64,000 nt of DNA from Sporosarcina psychrophila. Its GTDB lineage: Bacteria > Bacillota > Bacilli > Bacillales_A > Planococcaceae. Position 1 is the first letter of the stretch. Every line of letters starts with the position of its first letter. Positions 1 through 8,731 of the stretch are shown here, piece by piece. Below the pieces are notes generated by a model that did no database searches, was not told the origin of the DNA, and saw only the letters and a program-made list of their open reading frames with translations. Location: NCBI RefSeq assembly GCF_001590685.1, contig NZ_CP014616.1, positions 2,293,001 through 2,357,000 on the forward strand. Reading direction: 5' to 3'. A program made the translations under genes and the position numbers.

Positions 1-6
1 TAAATT

Positions 7-32
7 GAGTTGTTTCGGCAACTCATTTTTTC
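7..32 (+). terminator. Rho-independent terminator
   Basis: A 6-bp stem GAGTTG/CAACTC with loop TTTCGG is followed by a T-rich run. It would end transcription of a gene lying left of the window. Confidence 0.6.
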
Positions 33-223
33 TGTAATTAATGAAGGTGGTTATTAACTTTGAACTCGTGTAAGAGTCAGTGGCATTTAATGGTTAATTT
101 CGATTTTTCTACACTATAAAATAAGGAGGTTACACTACGTGAATATTTAAAAAGCGACTTTCAATTTAGAAGTATTCTAGGCGATAAATCTATCAATAAA
201 GTAAATTGATATGGGGGAAACAT

Positions 224-1159
224 ATGAATGGACTAGCAGTATTAAAAAGATTCGGCTTTCAAACTCAAGAAGAACCGAAAAGTATTTATCCTTTCTCCCC
301 GGTATATCGAGTTAACAGTGAAATGAATGATTTTATTGTTAAGAAAACACAGAGACCAATTGAGCGTGCACAAAGACTGATGAGGTATACGACCAACTTA
401 AAAGAAAATGGAGTAAATGTGGTAACACCAGTTAGTTTAAGTGTGGAAAACCCTCAATCAATCGGAGAGGATACATATGTAGTTTATCCATTTATTAAGG
501 GAGCGCAGTATTACGGTAAAGATGACGAAATCATAGCAGCAGGCAAACTATTGGGGGAAATACACAGCCTTTCGCCCATGGAAAATACGTTTGAATTAGA
601 AGAATATGATGTTTTTGATTTTAATGTGGACGAAGTGGCAGAGAGTGTTCAAAAGATAGAAAAATACGCTGCACGTTATGATTTTAAAATTGAAGGTATT
701 CAACTGAAAAAGAAATTAGTAGAAGTAGTTAATCAGCAAGAAGAATTGAAAAATAGCGGTTTGCAATTTGTACTCACTCCACATGACTTCAAAGCGAATA
801 ACTTAATCTATACACCAGATCCTTATTTAATAGATCCTGATAATGCCAGTTGGATTCCACGTATTTTTGATGTAGCATTAGCCCTACTTTTATTTCATAA
901 TGAATTATCAACCGCTCCAGACAAACCATTTACGCCTGAACAATGGCAATTATTCCTGCAAGGCTATAAAAAATATAGTAGTCTTACCGATCTAGATTAC
1001 GTTTATTGGGAAAAAGCAGTAGAGCATGTTTTTCTAGATGAGGTTATGTGGTTAATGGCCGATGTAGAGGATGATTGGGCTAATCCATCCCAGAGACACC
1101 TTTTTGAAGGGCTTATCAAGATCGTATACGATCCTTCAAGCTATAGTCTAAATTGTTAG
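224..1159 (+). CDS. Phosphotransferase of the APH/choline kinase fold
   Basis: A cytoplasmic kinase-like phosphotransferase of the aminoglycoside phosphotransferase superfamily. The catalytic-loop pattern HDFKANN lies near residue 188 and is followed by LIDPDN, which fits the metal-binding Asp. The N-terminal part has the K/E-rich nucleotide-binding lobe. ATG 224 is chosen because GGGGGAAA lies 4 bases upstream; an in-frame TTG at 206 has no site. The gene stands alone with a methyltransferase downstream. The substrate cannot be told from sequence. Such singletons in Bacillales are often annotated as antibiotic kinases without proof, so no resistance is claimed. Confidence 0.75.
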   Translation: MNGLAVLKRFGFQTQEEPKSIYPFSPVYRVNSEMNDFIVKKTQRPIERAQRLMRYTTNLKENGVNVVTPVSLSVENPQSIGEDTYVVYPFIKGAQYYGKDDEIIAAGKLLGEIHSLSPMENTFELEEYDVFDFNVDEVAESVQKIEKYAARYDFKIEGIQLKKKLVEVVNQQEELKNSGLQFVLTPHDFKANNLIYTPDPYLIDPDNASWIPRIFDVALALLLFHNELSTAPDKPFTPEQWQLFLQGYKKYSSLTDLDYVYWEKAVEHVFLDEVMWLMADVEDDWANPSQRHLFEGLIKIVYDPSSYSLNC

Positions 1160-1284
1160 GTTAAGTCTGAATTTATTATGCGTATTTCAATGTTGCGGGA
1201 ATTCTCGTTTGTGGAAAAGTAATTTTGAAGGTTGCTTTCCTATTGCTACACCATTGGAATATGCAATTGTGGAGGGAAGAATGT

Positions 1285-2052
1285 ATGAGTAGGAATGTAT
1301 TTGAAGAAAACTTTGAGAAATATGCTGATCCTGAAATGTATGACCACTTATATGAAGGTTATCAGAAGGATTTGAACTTGATTTTAGAATGGGCCAAGCT
1401 AGATCATCCGATTATTGAATTAGCGTGTGGTACAGGCCGACTTACCATTCCTATGGCAAAACGTGGATTTCAAATGGTTGGTGTTGACCTGCATGAGGGT
1501 ATGTTGGAACGTGCAAAGCAAAAGGCGAAAGAACAAAAGGTATCGATTGAGTTTTTACTGCAAGACTGCACGAAGTTGAATTTACCCGTCAAAAGTTCGT
1601 TAGTTTTTATGACTGGGAATTCCTTTCAACATTTCCTAACGAATGAAGTACAAGATGACTTAGTACAATCTGTCCGACAACATCTGGTAGAGGATGGAAT
1701 TTTTATTTTTGACACGCGAAATCCTTTACTACATGAGTTGGCAGCTGTTGATGAATATGAGCAACAGTATAGCGATAATAATGGTAATCAAATTATCGAA
1801 TTTCACCGTGAAGAATACAATTCGATGACACAGATCTTACATTGCCATACTGATCGACAAATTTATCAAGGAGAAACCTTAATTGCTAAAGAGCAAGATG
1901 GCATTTCATTACGCTATTCATTTCCACTCGAAATGGAAAGAGTGCTTAAAGAGAATGGGTTTGAAATCTTGCAGGTATATGGTGATTGGGATAAAAATGA
2001 GCTCAATGTGAAAAGTACTTCTATGGTTTATGTGTGTAAAGTTAGAAAATGA
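1285..2052 (+). CDS. Class I SAM-dependent methyltransferase
   Basis: A small soluble methyltransferase of the Rossmann class. Motif I reads ELACGTGRL around residue 48, followed by an acidic loop (GVDLHEGML) that binds the ribose of S-adenosylmethionine. A C-terminal beta-rich part (residues ~150-255) resembles methyltransferase-25 type proteins. ATG 1285 is preferred over GTG/TTG-type upstream starts because GGAGGG sits 8 bases before it. The acceptor is unknown. It lies 125 bases behind the APH-like gene, so co-transcription is possible but not shown. Confidence 0.8.
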   Translation: MSRNVFEENFEKYADPEMYDHLYEGYQKDLNLILEWAKLDHPIIELACGTGRLTIPMAKRGFQMVGVDLHEGMLERAKQKAKEQKVSIEFLLQDCTKLNLPVKSSLVFMTGNSFQHFLTNEVQDDLVQSVRQHLVEDGIFIFDTRNPLLHELAAVDEYEQQYSDNNGNQIIEFHREEYNSMTQILHCHTDRQIYQGETLIAKEQDGISLRYSFPLEMERVLKENGFEILQVYGDWDKNELNVKSTSMVYVCKVRK

Positions 2053-2053
2053 A

Positions 2054-2091
2054 AGGAGCCCAATTCTAAGATACATCGAAATCCGGCTCCT
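2054..2091 (+). terminator. Possible terminator hairpin
   Basis: AGGAGCC and GGCTCCT are perfect inverted arms around a 24-base loop directly after the methyltransferase stop codon. There is no clear T-run, so this is a weak call. Confidence 0.3.
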
Positions 2092-2213
2092 CTCTAGTAT
2101 TAAATCGGCGCAGCTTTTATTGTATTTTGCTAATAATTTGAACCTTTTGTCATACTGCTCGTCTAACTAATGGAAGTAATTTGCAACCCATTGACAAAGG
2201 GGGGATATGTACT

Positions 2214-2690
2214 ATGAAGCAAAGGAAATATGTTGTTATTTTAATGTTTTTGCTTGTATGTGTAAGTTTACTCGTTATGAATCCTTTTAAAGAAGATATA
2301 TGAGATTCTAATTTTAAATTGCTTAAAAATGAAATTTTATCAAAAAATGCAACTAATAAAAAAGTGAATTTGACCACATTTATCCCATTTGAATGGGATA
2401 AAGTTTATTCATTCGTTCCATATTTTTCAAAAGAAACGATATATGAAATAATAGGATATAAGTGGGGGAATATCAGTGAAACAGTCAGTGAGGGCATGAA
2501 TCAAATCGTTTTCATGAAAGACGGAAAAGTGGTTTGTTATCTATATGGTTATCCTGAGAGTAATAAGTTTGGGATATTCTTTGAAGGTACAGATTCTGTA
2601 GACAACGTTAAAATTTTATATTCAGAAGATAACGAAGTTTTCGATGTGACGAAAAATGGAGATATTGTTTATTTAAAACACAGTAAATAG
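2214..2690 (+). pseudogene. Membrane-anchored small protein broken by an in-frame TGA
   Basis: ATG 2214 follows a good ribosome site (AAGGGGGGA) and opens an N-terminal hydrophobic helix (KYVVILMFLLVCVSLLV), a signal or anchor segment. The frame stops at TGA 2301-2303 and then continues without further stops to 2690. The continuation is a soluble domain of about 129 residues containing FEWDKVYSFVPY and IIGYKWGNI. The break falls exactly between anchor and soluble domain, so the intact ancestor was probably a 158-residue exported or anchored protein. A family of similar small secreted Bacillus hypotheticals exists, but no function is known. The TGA may be a mutation or a sequencing error; the intact downstream frame suggests recent loss. 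Confidence 0.7.
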
Positions 2691-2741
2691 GATTCATTGT
2701 ACTAGTGGAGAATTATGCATTTTTATTAAGGGGAGAACTTG

Positions 2742-3563
2742 ATGCAGCAATTACCAGTTGTTGTACAGACCATTCTAAAGGACTACATCGCCTTGTTTCA
2801 TGAGCGTTTACCAAACACACTCGAAGGATTTTATATCCAAGGATCAATTGCACTGAATGCCTATGTGAATGATTCAAGTGATATTGATTTTATTGCAATA
2901 ATAAATCGCCGTTTGTCAGGAGAAGAAGTGGAAGTATTAGCCGAAATTCATAGTATTATTGCCAGTAACTATCAAAAACCAGAAATGGATGGAGTCTATG
3001 TTCTTTGGGAGGATATTGGTAAACTAGAAGCTGATGATAATATTTATCCTTTCTATAACGATGGTGAATTGAGTTATGGTGCTTATTTTAACTCTATCAC
3101 TTGGTGGATACTGAAAACGAATGGAATTAGCATTTTAGGTCCAGAACCAACTGCGCTAAGATTTGAAGTTGATCCACAGCTCTTAGTTTCTTATGTACAT
3201 GAAAATATGAATACGTATTGGGCACAACGGATCCAAAGAATTGAGAGTTCATTGGGACAGTTACTTCATCTATCAGCTGAAGAGATTGATTTTGAAATTG
3301 AATGGTCGATTCTCGGATTGTTACGCCAATATTATACCTTAAAAGAACATAACGTACTATCAAAACTTGGTGCTGGCGAGTATGGATTGCTGCATCTACC
3401 AGAGGAATGGCATCAGATAATTAAGGAAGCAATAAATGTTCGTAAAGGTGCTGGGATCGAGTTTTTCACTTCTGATGAGCAGAGAATTGAAATGGCTTTA
3501 AGATTTTCGAAGTATATCATTAGTTACTGCAACAGCAGCTTAATCCAAAAACGTATAGTATGA
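2742..3563 (+). CDS. ANT-like nucleotidyltransferase (aadA-like fold, DUF4111-type C-terminus)
   Basis: The N-terminal nucleotidyltransferase core carries GSIALNAY followed by DSSDIDF near residues 32-51, the GSxxxx...DxD pattern that binds metal and NTP in the pol-beta superfamily. The helical C-terminal half (residues ~150-270) resembles the aadA/DUF4111 domain. ATG 2742 has AAGGGGAG 6 bases upstream; a TTG precedes it directly at 2739. The size of about 273 residues fits the ANT(3'')/ANT(9) group, but this copy is divergent, so activity on spectinomycin or streptomycin is not claimed. Confidence 0.7.
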   Translation: MQQLPVVVQTILKDYIALFHERLPNTLEGFYIQGSIALNAYVNDSSDIDFIAIINRRLSGEEVEVLAEIHSIIASNYQKPEMDGVYVLWEDIGKLEADDNIYPFYNDGELSYGAYFNSITWWILKTNGISILGPEPTALRFEVDPQLLVSYVHENMNTYWAQRIQRIESSLGQLLHLSAEEIDFEIEWSILGLLRQYYTLKEHNVLSKLGAGEYGLLHLPEEWHQIIKEAINVRKGAGIEFFTSDEQRIEMALRFSKYIISYCNSSLIQKRIV

Positions 3564-3615
3564 TTTAATGTCAATTTTCTCGCTTTTCAACTTACTGCTA
3601 CTGAAGGGGATTTTT

Positions 3616-4389
3616 ATGGCTTACAAAATTGTGTTTTTCGATGTTGATGGAACAATAACGCACCATGAAGATGGGAGTATTTCAATTAATACTAAAGAAG
3701 CAGTCAAAGCATTAGTGAACAAAGGAATAAGGGTAGTAGCGGCAACAGGAAGACCATTATCTATGTGCGAAGAAATAAAAGCACTAGGAATAGATACGTT
3801 CATCACTGCGAATGGAGCGTATGTCAAACACAATCACCAGGTTATTCATAAAGTGCCGATGGATAAAAATGTGATTCAAGATGTCGTTGAATTTTCCTAC
3901 ACAGAGAATCAAGGTCTTTCATTCTTCACTGAAGATTTTAGCATGAATGGTGTAAAAGATACTGAAATAGTAAAAGCGTTGAAGGAAACTCTATCATTGA
4001 ATAACTATCCTACAATAAATAAACTGATTTATAATCAAGAGGTTTACTTAATGTGTTTGTATGCAACTGACGAAATGGTTGAGAAATATATTCAAAATTT
4101 TCCGTATCTAACATTTAAGAGATGGCATCCTTATGTATTGAATGTACTACAAGAAGAAGTATCTAAATCATTAGCCATTATAAAAGTTTTAGAGTATTTC
4201 GACATTGATAAATCAGAGGCTATTGCGTTTGGTGATGGAGAGAATGACATAGACATGTTGGAATTAGTAGGACTTGGTATAGCTATGGGGAATGGGAATG
4301 AAAAAATAAAAACAATTGCAGATTTCGTAACTAAAAAGTCAAGTGAAGATGGAATTGAGTTCGCGTTGAAAAAGTTTGGAGTGATTTAA
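3616..4389 (+). CDS. HAD superfamily hydrolase, Cof type
   Basis: A cytoplasmic phosphatase of HAD subfamily IIB. Motif I is DVDGT at residues ~8-12, motif II is TGRP near 45, motif III is the Lys in the KSLAIIKVL stretch, and motif IV is GDGENDIDML. Length 257 matches Cof proteins, which dephosphorylate sugar phosphates or flavin and pyridoxal phosphates. ATG 3616 is selected because AAGGGGA ends 5 bases upstream; earlier in-frame starts encode a hydrophobic run foreign to the family. The DinB-like gene follows with no gap. Confidence 0.8.
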   Translation: MAYKIVFFDVDGTITHHEDGSISINTKEAVKALVNKGIRVVAATGRPLSMCEEIKALGIDTFITANGAYVKHNHQVIHKVPMDKNVIQDVVEFSYTENQGLSFFTEDFSMNGVKDTEIVKALKETLSLNNYPTINKLIYNQEVYLMCLYATDEMVEKYIQNFPYLTFKRWHPYVLNVLQEEVSKSLAIIKVLEYFDIDKSEAIAFGDGENDIDMLELVGLGIAMGNGNEKIKTIADFVTKKSSEDGIEFALKKFGVI

Positions 4390-4860
4390 TTGATAAATAT
4401 GTTTCAGTATAATTGGCAAATCAGAGAAGACTGGTTTAAGTGGTGTGAAACCATTCCATACGAAGAACTCACTAAAAAACGTATGGGGGGTATGCAGAGC
4501 ATAATACATAATCTATTTCATGTAATTGACTGCGAACAAATATGGGTTAATCAAATGCAAGGTACATCAGTCATCATTAAAGATATAAATAGAATATCAA
4601 GCCTTAATGATGTTAAGTCATTTTCTAATCTAACCAAAGCAGCAACAGAGAGCTTCATAAAATCACATACGTCTGAATCTGAAGATAGAACTTTGGTAGT
4701 AAAGAGTAGAAATGGTACTACTAATTCATTCTCGTTTGATAAAATAATTACACATATACTATCACATGAAATTCATCATATTGGACAATTATCTGTTTGG
4801 TCTAGAGAAATAGGATTGAAACCTGTATCGTCTGATTTACTATTTAGAGATTTAATTTAG
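4390..4860 (+). CDS. DinB-family putative metal-dependent protein
   Basis: A four-helix-bundle protein of the DinB/YfiT group. The expected metal ligands are visible: His in NLFHVIDCE (~residue 41) and the paired His in HEIHHIGQL (~residues 134-138). TTG 4390 directly abuts the upstream TAA and has GGAGTG 5 bases before it; ATG 4399 would leave the site too far away. Translational coupling with the HAD gene is likely. The biochemical role is unknown, although relatives include bacillithiol-dependent transferases. Confidence 0.75.
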   Translation: MINMFQYNWQIREDWFKWCETIPYEELTKKRMGGMQSIIHNLFHVIDCEQIWVNQMQGTSVIIKDINRISSLNDVKSFSNLTKAATESFIKSHTSESEDRTLVVKSRNGTTNSFSFDKIITHILSHEIHHIGQLSVWSREIGLKPVSSDLLFRDLI

Positions 4861-4887
4861 TTAACAATTAAATTCAACAAACTGTTA

Positions 4888-4929
4888 AAAAAAACGATTC
4901 CACCATGTTGAAATGGGGAATCGTTTTTT
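4888..4929. terminator. Bidirectional terminator
   Basis: AAAACGATTCC pairs with GGAATCGTTTT and has A/T runs on both sides. It serves the DinB-like gene on the plus strand and ccsB on the minus strand. Confidence 0.8.
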
Positions 4930-4970
4930 CGTTTAGTGAGTAACATAACTCGATCTATCAATATTTTTTA

Positions 4971-6170
4971 TTAAGCATATGAATGCAGCCCAGCAATTAC
5001 AAGGTTCACGAAGACTTGATTGAAAATAATTATTCCAAAACCAATGACTGCCATCCAAGCAGTTCTTTCTCCTTCCCATCCTTTCCCTACCCTTAAATGT
5101 AGCATTGTGGCATAAAATAAGAAGGTGATTAAAGCCCAAATTTCTTTCGGGTCCCACCCCCAGAAACGGCTCCAAGCAAATTGGGCCCAAATCATAGCGA
5201 ATATCAGTCCACCAAGTGTGAACAAAGGAAAACCAATGATGACTGCTCGGTAAGTAATTTCATCCATAGAGTTCGCATTTACTTTATGAGTAAGTGGTTT
5301 GAGTAGAGAAATGATTTTTCGCTTCGTGAAAAGACGAATCACTGTGTAGAGCACAGTCCCTACAAGGAATGACCATATTATTGTATTCAATTTTAATGCA
5401 TCAATCGAGTTTGGAATCTCTATAATACCGTTTTTTTGATCGACAGCCTCATAAGAATTCGCATCCACTGATTGGACAACCACTGAGTTTTTAGGAACGG
5501 TAATGGCTGGTAATTTATAGTTATAAACGTCCACCTCAGATTTATGATTTTCGAATTGAAGATTTTTAGTATAACCGACTGCATTAAATGTGCTAGTCAT
5601 TAGAATGAAGCCCAATACAACTACCATAAAATACATGACGAGCTCCAAACAGAATGTATTCTTGCTTTTTTCAGTTGGATTAACTATTTTTAAAAGGTAG
5701 ATAATACCTGTAACAAAAGATATGGACAATACCGCACTAGAAAAGGCTACTGTTAGTACGTGTATTGTTAACCAATTACTTTGCAAAGCGGGAATAAGGG
5801 GCGTTATATCTTTCGAAAATGCATTTGCATAGCCCAGAATTAGCAGTGCTATCGGAAGAGCAAAGAGTCCAATTACACTTTGGCGATATAAATAATACAT
5901 AATCAGGAAACTTCCAACGAGCATAATGCCAAAGAAAGTCATGAATTCATAAAGGTTGCTAACTGGTGCATGTCCGGCAACAGACCATCTAGTTATAAAA
6001 TAAATAATCTGTAAAATGAAACCTACCCAAGTCAGTGTTATTCCAAGTATTGAAAATATCTTTCTTTTCGACCTAACTGCTAGTCCTAAAGGAATAATTG
6101 CTAGTAAGTAGATAAAAAAGGATATATAAAGTGCTGTACTGCTTAAACTGATTAATGAACTTGTAGACAA
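4971..6170 (-). CDS. ccsB: Cytochrome c biogenesis protein CcsB/ResC (CcsA family)
   Basis: A polytopic membrane protein of the System II haem delivery machinery for c-type cytochromes. The tryptophan-rich WWD-type signature (RFWGWDPKEIW) lies near the C-terminus between predicted helices. A large extracytoplasmic loop sits around residues 195-255, and multiple hydrophobic helices surround both. Length 399 is close to B. subtilis ResC. TTG 6170 has GAGGAGG 10 bases upstream. Its usual partner ResB and the resA/resDE genes are not in the window; ccdA and ccdC, which work in the same process, are 44 kb away. A solitary CcsA-family paralogue is also possible. Confidence 0.85.
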   Translation of the reverse strand: MSTSSLISLSSTALYISFFIYLLAIIPLGLAVRSKRKIFSILGITLTWVGFILQIIYFITRWSVAGHAPVSNLYEFMTFFGIMLVGSFLIMYYLYRQSVIGLFALPIALLILGYANAFSKDITPLIPALQSNWLTIHVLTVAFSSAVLSISFVTGIIYLLKIVNPTEKSKNTFCLELVMYFMVVVLGFILMTSTFNAVGYTKNLQFENHKSEVDVYNYKLPAITVPKNSVVVQSVDANSYEAVDQKNGIIEIPNSIDALKLNTIIWSFLVGTVLYTVIRLFTKRKIISLLKPLTHKVNANSMDEITYRAVIIGFPLFTLGGLIFAMIWAQFAWSRFWGWDPKEIWALITFLFYATMLHLRVGKGWEGERTAWMAVIGFGIIIFNQVFVNLVIAGLHSYA

Positions 6171-6355
6171 GATGGAACGCCTCCTCTTACATGTTTTTAA
6201 GATCTCTTTAAACTACAACCTGAGTAGAATGACTGATGTTTATGCATAAGTCTGATTTTCAATACCGATAGTAACCTCCAACTCACTGTTAATATTGTTT
6301 ATCTGATTTACTCAGATAAACCAATTTAATCCAGTGTAGCATTCGCAAATTCGAA

Positions 6356-6487
6356 ATGGAGGAAGAGTTCCGACAATTTCATGACTTGAAGTCATCGTAT
6401 GAATTAGGTTTTACCATTCGAGATGTATTATTGTTAATTTCGGCCCGAAAACCGGCTGATTATGTAGGTTCCTTGATTGCTAGATAG
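6356..6487 (+). other. Unrecognised 43-codon ORF in the ccsB-copper interval
   Basis: ATG 6356 to TAG 6487 reads 43 codons of amphipathic sequence (contains YELGFTIRDVLLLISARKP). No proper ribosome site precedes the ATG. It may be the tail of a lost gene. The rest of 6171-6637 shows nothing recognisable. Confidence 0.25.
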
Positions 6488-6637
6488 TCGACTTATCATA
6501 TTTTAAACAACCGTATGATTTCATCGCCCCAATACAGTTTTAGAGCTATTCTATATAACGGTTGAAAAACAAGATATTGTATTAGAAGACTAATAGTAAG
6601 CCTTTTCGAAATAATGAGGGATGGACTTTTTATTCTT

Positions 6638-6667
6638 TGATTTACATACTGCATGGGGGTATGGTAA
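6638..6667 (+). promoter_or_regulatory. Promoter with CsoR-type operator before the copZ paralogue
   Basis: TTGATT (6638-6643) and TATGGT (6661-6666) are 17 bases apart. Between and over them lies ATACTGCATGGGGGTAT (6646-6662), matching the pattern ATAC-N7-GGGTAT shared by the other boxes of this locus. This fits a copper-released CsoR operator. Confidence 0.6.
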
Positions 6668-6701
6668 ATTGAAAACATTAATAAAACAGGAGGTGTTCAA
6701 A

Positions 6702-6878
6702 ATGAGGGGTCTAATGCAAGTACAAGGGATGTCTTGCACTAGTTGTGTCAATTCAATTGAGGGTGGTGTTGGCAAACTTATCGGTGTGTCTTCTGTCAAA
6801 GTCGATGTATGTGGTGATGAGGTTGTGGTGGAGTTTGATAATGCTCAAAGAACTGAAGAAGGCTATAACGTCATCTAA
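6702..6878 (+). CDS. Shortened CopZ-like copper chaperone (decaying paralogue)
   Basis: A heavy-metal-associated domain with the metal loop GMSCTSC at residues ~9-15 and AGGAGG directly upstream of ATG 6702. It aligns along its whole length with the complete copZ at 8732, including VNSIE, VSSVKVD and VEFDNA. It lacks about nine residues (the TTFAQIKET segment), so helix 2 is truncated and the protein is 58 residues instead of 66. The metal loop survives, but the ferredoxin-like fold would lose a helix. It is followed by a copy of the copZ-copA intergenic sequence, showing that the whole block arose by duplication. Confidence 0.7.
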   Translation: MRGLMQVQGMSCTSCVNSIEGGVGKLIGVSSVKVDVCGDEVVVEFDNAQRTEEGYNVI

Positions 6879-6938
6879 TTTCAACATAAGTAAATCAACA
6901 GTTTCAAACGTCATGTACGGGTAGAAAGTAGTTTAGGG

Positions 6939-6995
6939 GATTATGCCTTTAGGTATAATCATTCTTTTTAAATAAATTATACCCCCATTATGTAT
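6939..6995 (+). promoter_or_regulatory. Duplicated copA-type leader: hairpin plus CsoR box before czcD
   Basis: The hairpin GATTATGCC/GGTATAATC (6939-6960) is followed by TTCTTTTT and then ATACCCCCATTATGTAT (6979-6995), a CsoR-type box in inverse orientation. The segment is homologous to 8982-9038 in front of copA. It places czcD under a copper-type control region. Confidence 0.6.
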
Positions 6996-7084
6996 ATGGG
7001 TAATCTACATAATTATAGCCAAACATAAATGAGTAGCTCGACAGTTATACTGGAGAACGACTAAAAGATAAGGAGTGATTTATC

Positions 7085-7993
7085 ATGCATGATCACGACC
7101 ACGGACATCATCACAGTCACGCTAGAGAAGGAAATAAAAAAGGACTTGCGATAGCATTTATAATTACTGCCGGGATTATGCTGTTAGAGTTTTTTGGAGG
7201 TTTGCTGACGAACAGTTTGGCTTTACTGGCCGATTCGGGGCATATGTTGAGCGACGCGGGGTCATTGGCGCTAAGTTTAGTGGCAATTTGGTTTGCTGCG
7301 CGGGCGGCTTCACCTAAAAAAACATACGGTTATTATCGATTTGAGATTTTAGCGGCATTATTTAACGGGGTAACGTTGTTTGTCATCGCAGGAATGATTG
7401 TTTATCATGCGTATGGACGTTTCTTTGAGCCACAGACTGTTGCAAGTGGTTCGATGATTATCATTGCGTTCATTGGGTTAGCGGCCAATCTACTTAGTGC
7501 TTGGTTTTTAATTAGCAAAGGCGATGTGAAGGATAATGTAAATTTACGCAGTGCCTATCTGCATGTCCTTGGCGATGCACTTGGTTCTGTCGGAGCGATT
7601 ATTGCCGGGATTGTTATGTACTTCTTTGACTGGTATGTTGCAGACCCAATTATCAGTGTTGTCGTGGCGTTGTTAATCCTAAAAGGTGCATGGGGGATTA
7701 TTAAACAGACGATTCATATTCTAATGGAAGGGACACCGATTACAATTGATCAGCAAGAGGTCAAGCAGACATTAGAAGCGATCGAAGGAGTTATCAATGT
7801 ACATGATTTGCATGTATGGACAATTACATCCGGATTGGATTCACTTACTTGCCACCTGCTAATAGAGGATAATCAAGATGAACAGCGCATACTTCAACAA
7901 GCGATTCAACAAATCGAGAAGCAGTTTAAAATCATGCATACAACGATTCAAATTGAAAAGTCTGATTTGCAACATGCAACACCTATCGTGTAA
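7085..7993 (+). CDS. czcD: Cation diffusion facilitator, zinc-type (CzcD-like)
   Basis: A six-helix inner-membrane antiporter that exports Zn2+ (also Co2+/Cd2+ in relatives). The His-rich cytoplasmic N-terminus (MHDHDHGHHHSH) is followed by helices with the transport-site patterns ALLADSGHMLSDAG (helix II) and HVLGDALGS (helix V), and a C-terminal cytoplasmic domain with HDLHVW. Length 302 matches B. subtilis CzcD. ATG 7085 has AAGGAGTGA upstream. It sits inside a copper locus behind a duplicated copA leader, so copper induction is plausible although the family is zinc-specific. Confidence 0.9.
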   Translation: MHDHDHGHHHSHAREGNKKGLAIAFIITAGIMLLEFFGGLLTNSLALLADSGHMLSDAGSLALSLVAIWFAARAASPKKTYGYYRFEILAALFNGVTLFVIAGMIVYHAYGRFFEPQTVASGSMIIIAFIGLAANLLSAWFLISKGDVKDNVNLRSAYLHVLGDALGSVGAIIAGIVMYFFDWYVADPIISVVVALLILKGAWGIIKQTIHILMEGTPITIDQQEVKQTLEAIEGVINVHDLHVWTITSGLDSLTCHLLIEDNQDEQRILQQAIQQIEKQFKIMHTTIQIEKSDLQHATPIV

Positions 7994-8027
7994 CTAAAGA
8001 GATGAAGGAGGATTTAGTTTAGAGAAA

Positions 8028-8324
8028 ATGGTTAAACTAGCAGGGAATGGTGGAATCGCATTTGGATCAATATTAAATGCCAAGCAACTAGCAGTCATGG
8101 CAGATTATATGGGTGAAGGCGATGAACTGGAGTTGACGACGTCACAGCAACTGTACATTGAGGTAGTGGAAAGAAAAGTTGCAGGGATGACGGATCGATT
8201 TAAGGCAGCCGAAAAATATAGTGAACATAGCAAAAGAAGGGAACCTTTTTTCAAATTCGAGCATTATTTTGAGGAAAATAACCTAAAAAGCGAACTCGTT
8301 GACCCACACCAAGTAAAATGCTAA
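8028..8324 (+). CDS. Nitrite/sulfite reductase ferredoxin-like half-domain protein
   Basis: A 98-residue single domain resembling the ferredoxin-like half domain of nitrite/sulfite reductases (NGGIAFGSILNAKQL...TTSQQLYI...V), without the haem/Fe-S half. It ends in an isolated Cys (HQVKC). AAGGAGG lies 17 bases before ATG 8028, unusually far; no in-frame alternative start is closer. It lies between czcD and csoR and may be part of the metal-stress group. Comparable stand-alone domains occur in Bacillus, but their role is not known. Confidence 0.6.
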   Translation: MVKLAGNGGIAFGSILNAKQLAVMADYMGEGDELELTTSQQLYIEVVERKVAGMTDRFKAAEKYSEHSKRREPFFKFEHYFEENNLKSELVDPHQVKC

Positions 8325-8368
8325 TATAGGGGTACGGGGTATGCGAACCTGCTTAAGGAGGCAAAATC

Positions 8369-8656
8369 ATGGAGGAATCAACCAAAACAACAGTCCAACC
8401 AAATAAACAACAGCTTCTTAACCGGTTAAAACGTGTAGAAGGACAAGTAAGAGGCGTTCATCAAATGGTCGAGAATGATCGCTATTGTGTCGATATTTTG
8501 CATCAGATTAGCGCGATTCAATCAGCCATGAACAAGGTTTCTTTAGCCTTGTTAGAAGATCATACACATCACTGTGTAGTCAATGCCATTAAAGGTCAGA
8601 ATGGTGATGCGGCTATTAAAGAATTGATGGACGTTATGAAAACAATGACGAAGTAA
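8369..8656 (+). CDS. csoR: Copper-sensing repressor CsoR
   Basis: An all-helical DUF156-family repressor that binds Cu(I) and releases DNA upstream of copper genes. The Cu ligands are present in the expected order: Cys in RYCVDIL, then His and Cys in DHTHHCV. The N-terminal part has the RLKRVEGQVRG signature. AAGGAGG precedes ATG 8369 by 8 bases. It lies just ahead of copZ and copA, with five ATAC-N7-GGGTAT-type boxes in the locus as probable targets. Confidence 0.9.
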   Translation: MEESTKTTVQPNKQQLLNRLKRVEGQVRGVHQMVENDRYCVDILHQISAIQSAMNKVSLALLEDHTHHCVVNAIKGQNGDAAIKELMDVMKTMTK

Positions 8657-8669
8657 AAATACTCCTCGC

Positions 8670-8699
8670 TTGACATACCTAACAGGGGTATAGTAAGTT
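8670..8699 (+). promoter_or_regulatory. copZ promoter with CsoR operator
   Basis: TTGACA (8670-8675) overlaps the operator ATACCTAACAGGGGTAT (8675-8691), a palindrome ATACC/GGTAT. A -10 such as TAAGTT at 8694-8699 (18-base gap) is plausible. Repressor binding would occlude the spacer. Confidence 0.7.
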
Positions 8700-8731
8700 T
8701 AGGGTAATAACAAAAACAGGAGGTTTTTAAT

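Noticed and set aside
123..150. Strong AAGGAGGT site followed by GTG-AAT-ATT-stop
   Set aside because: Only three codons. The APH-like gene has its own site at 213. Probably a relic.
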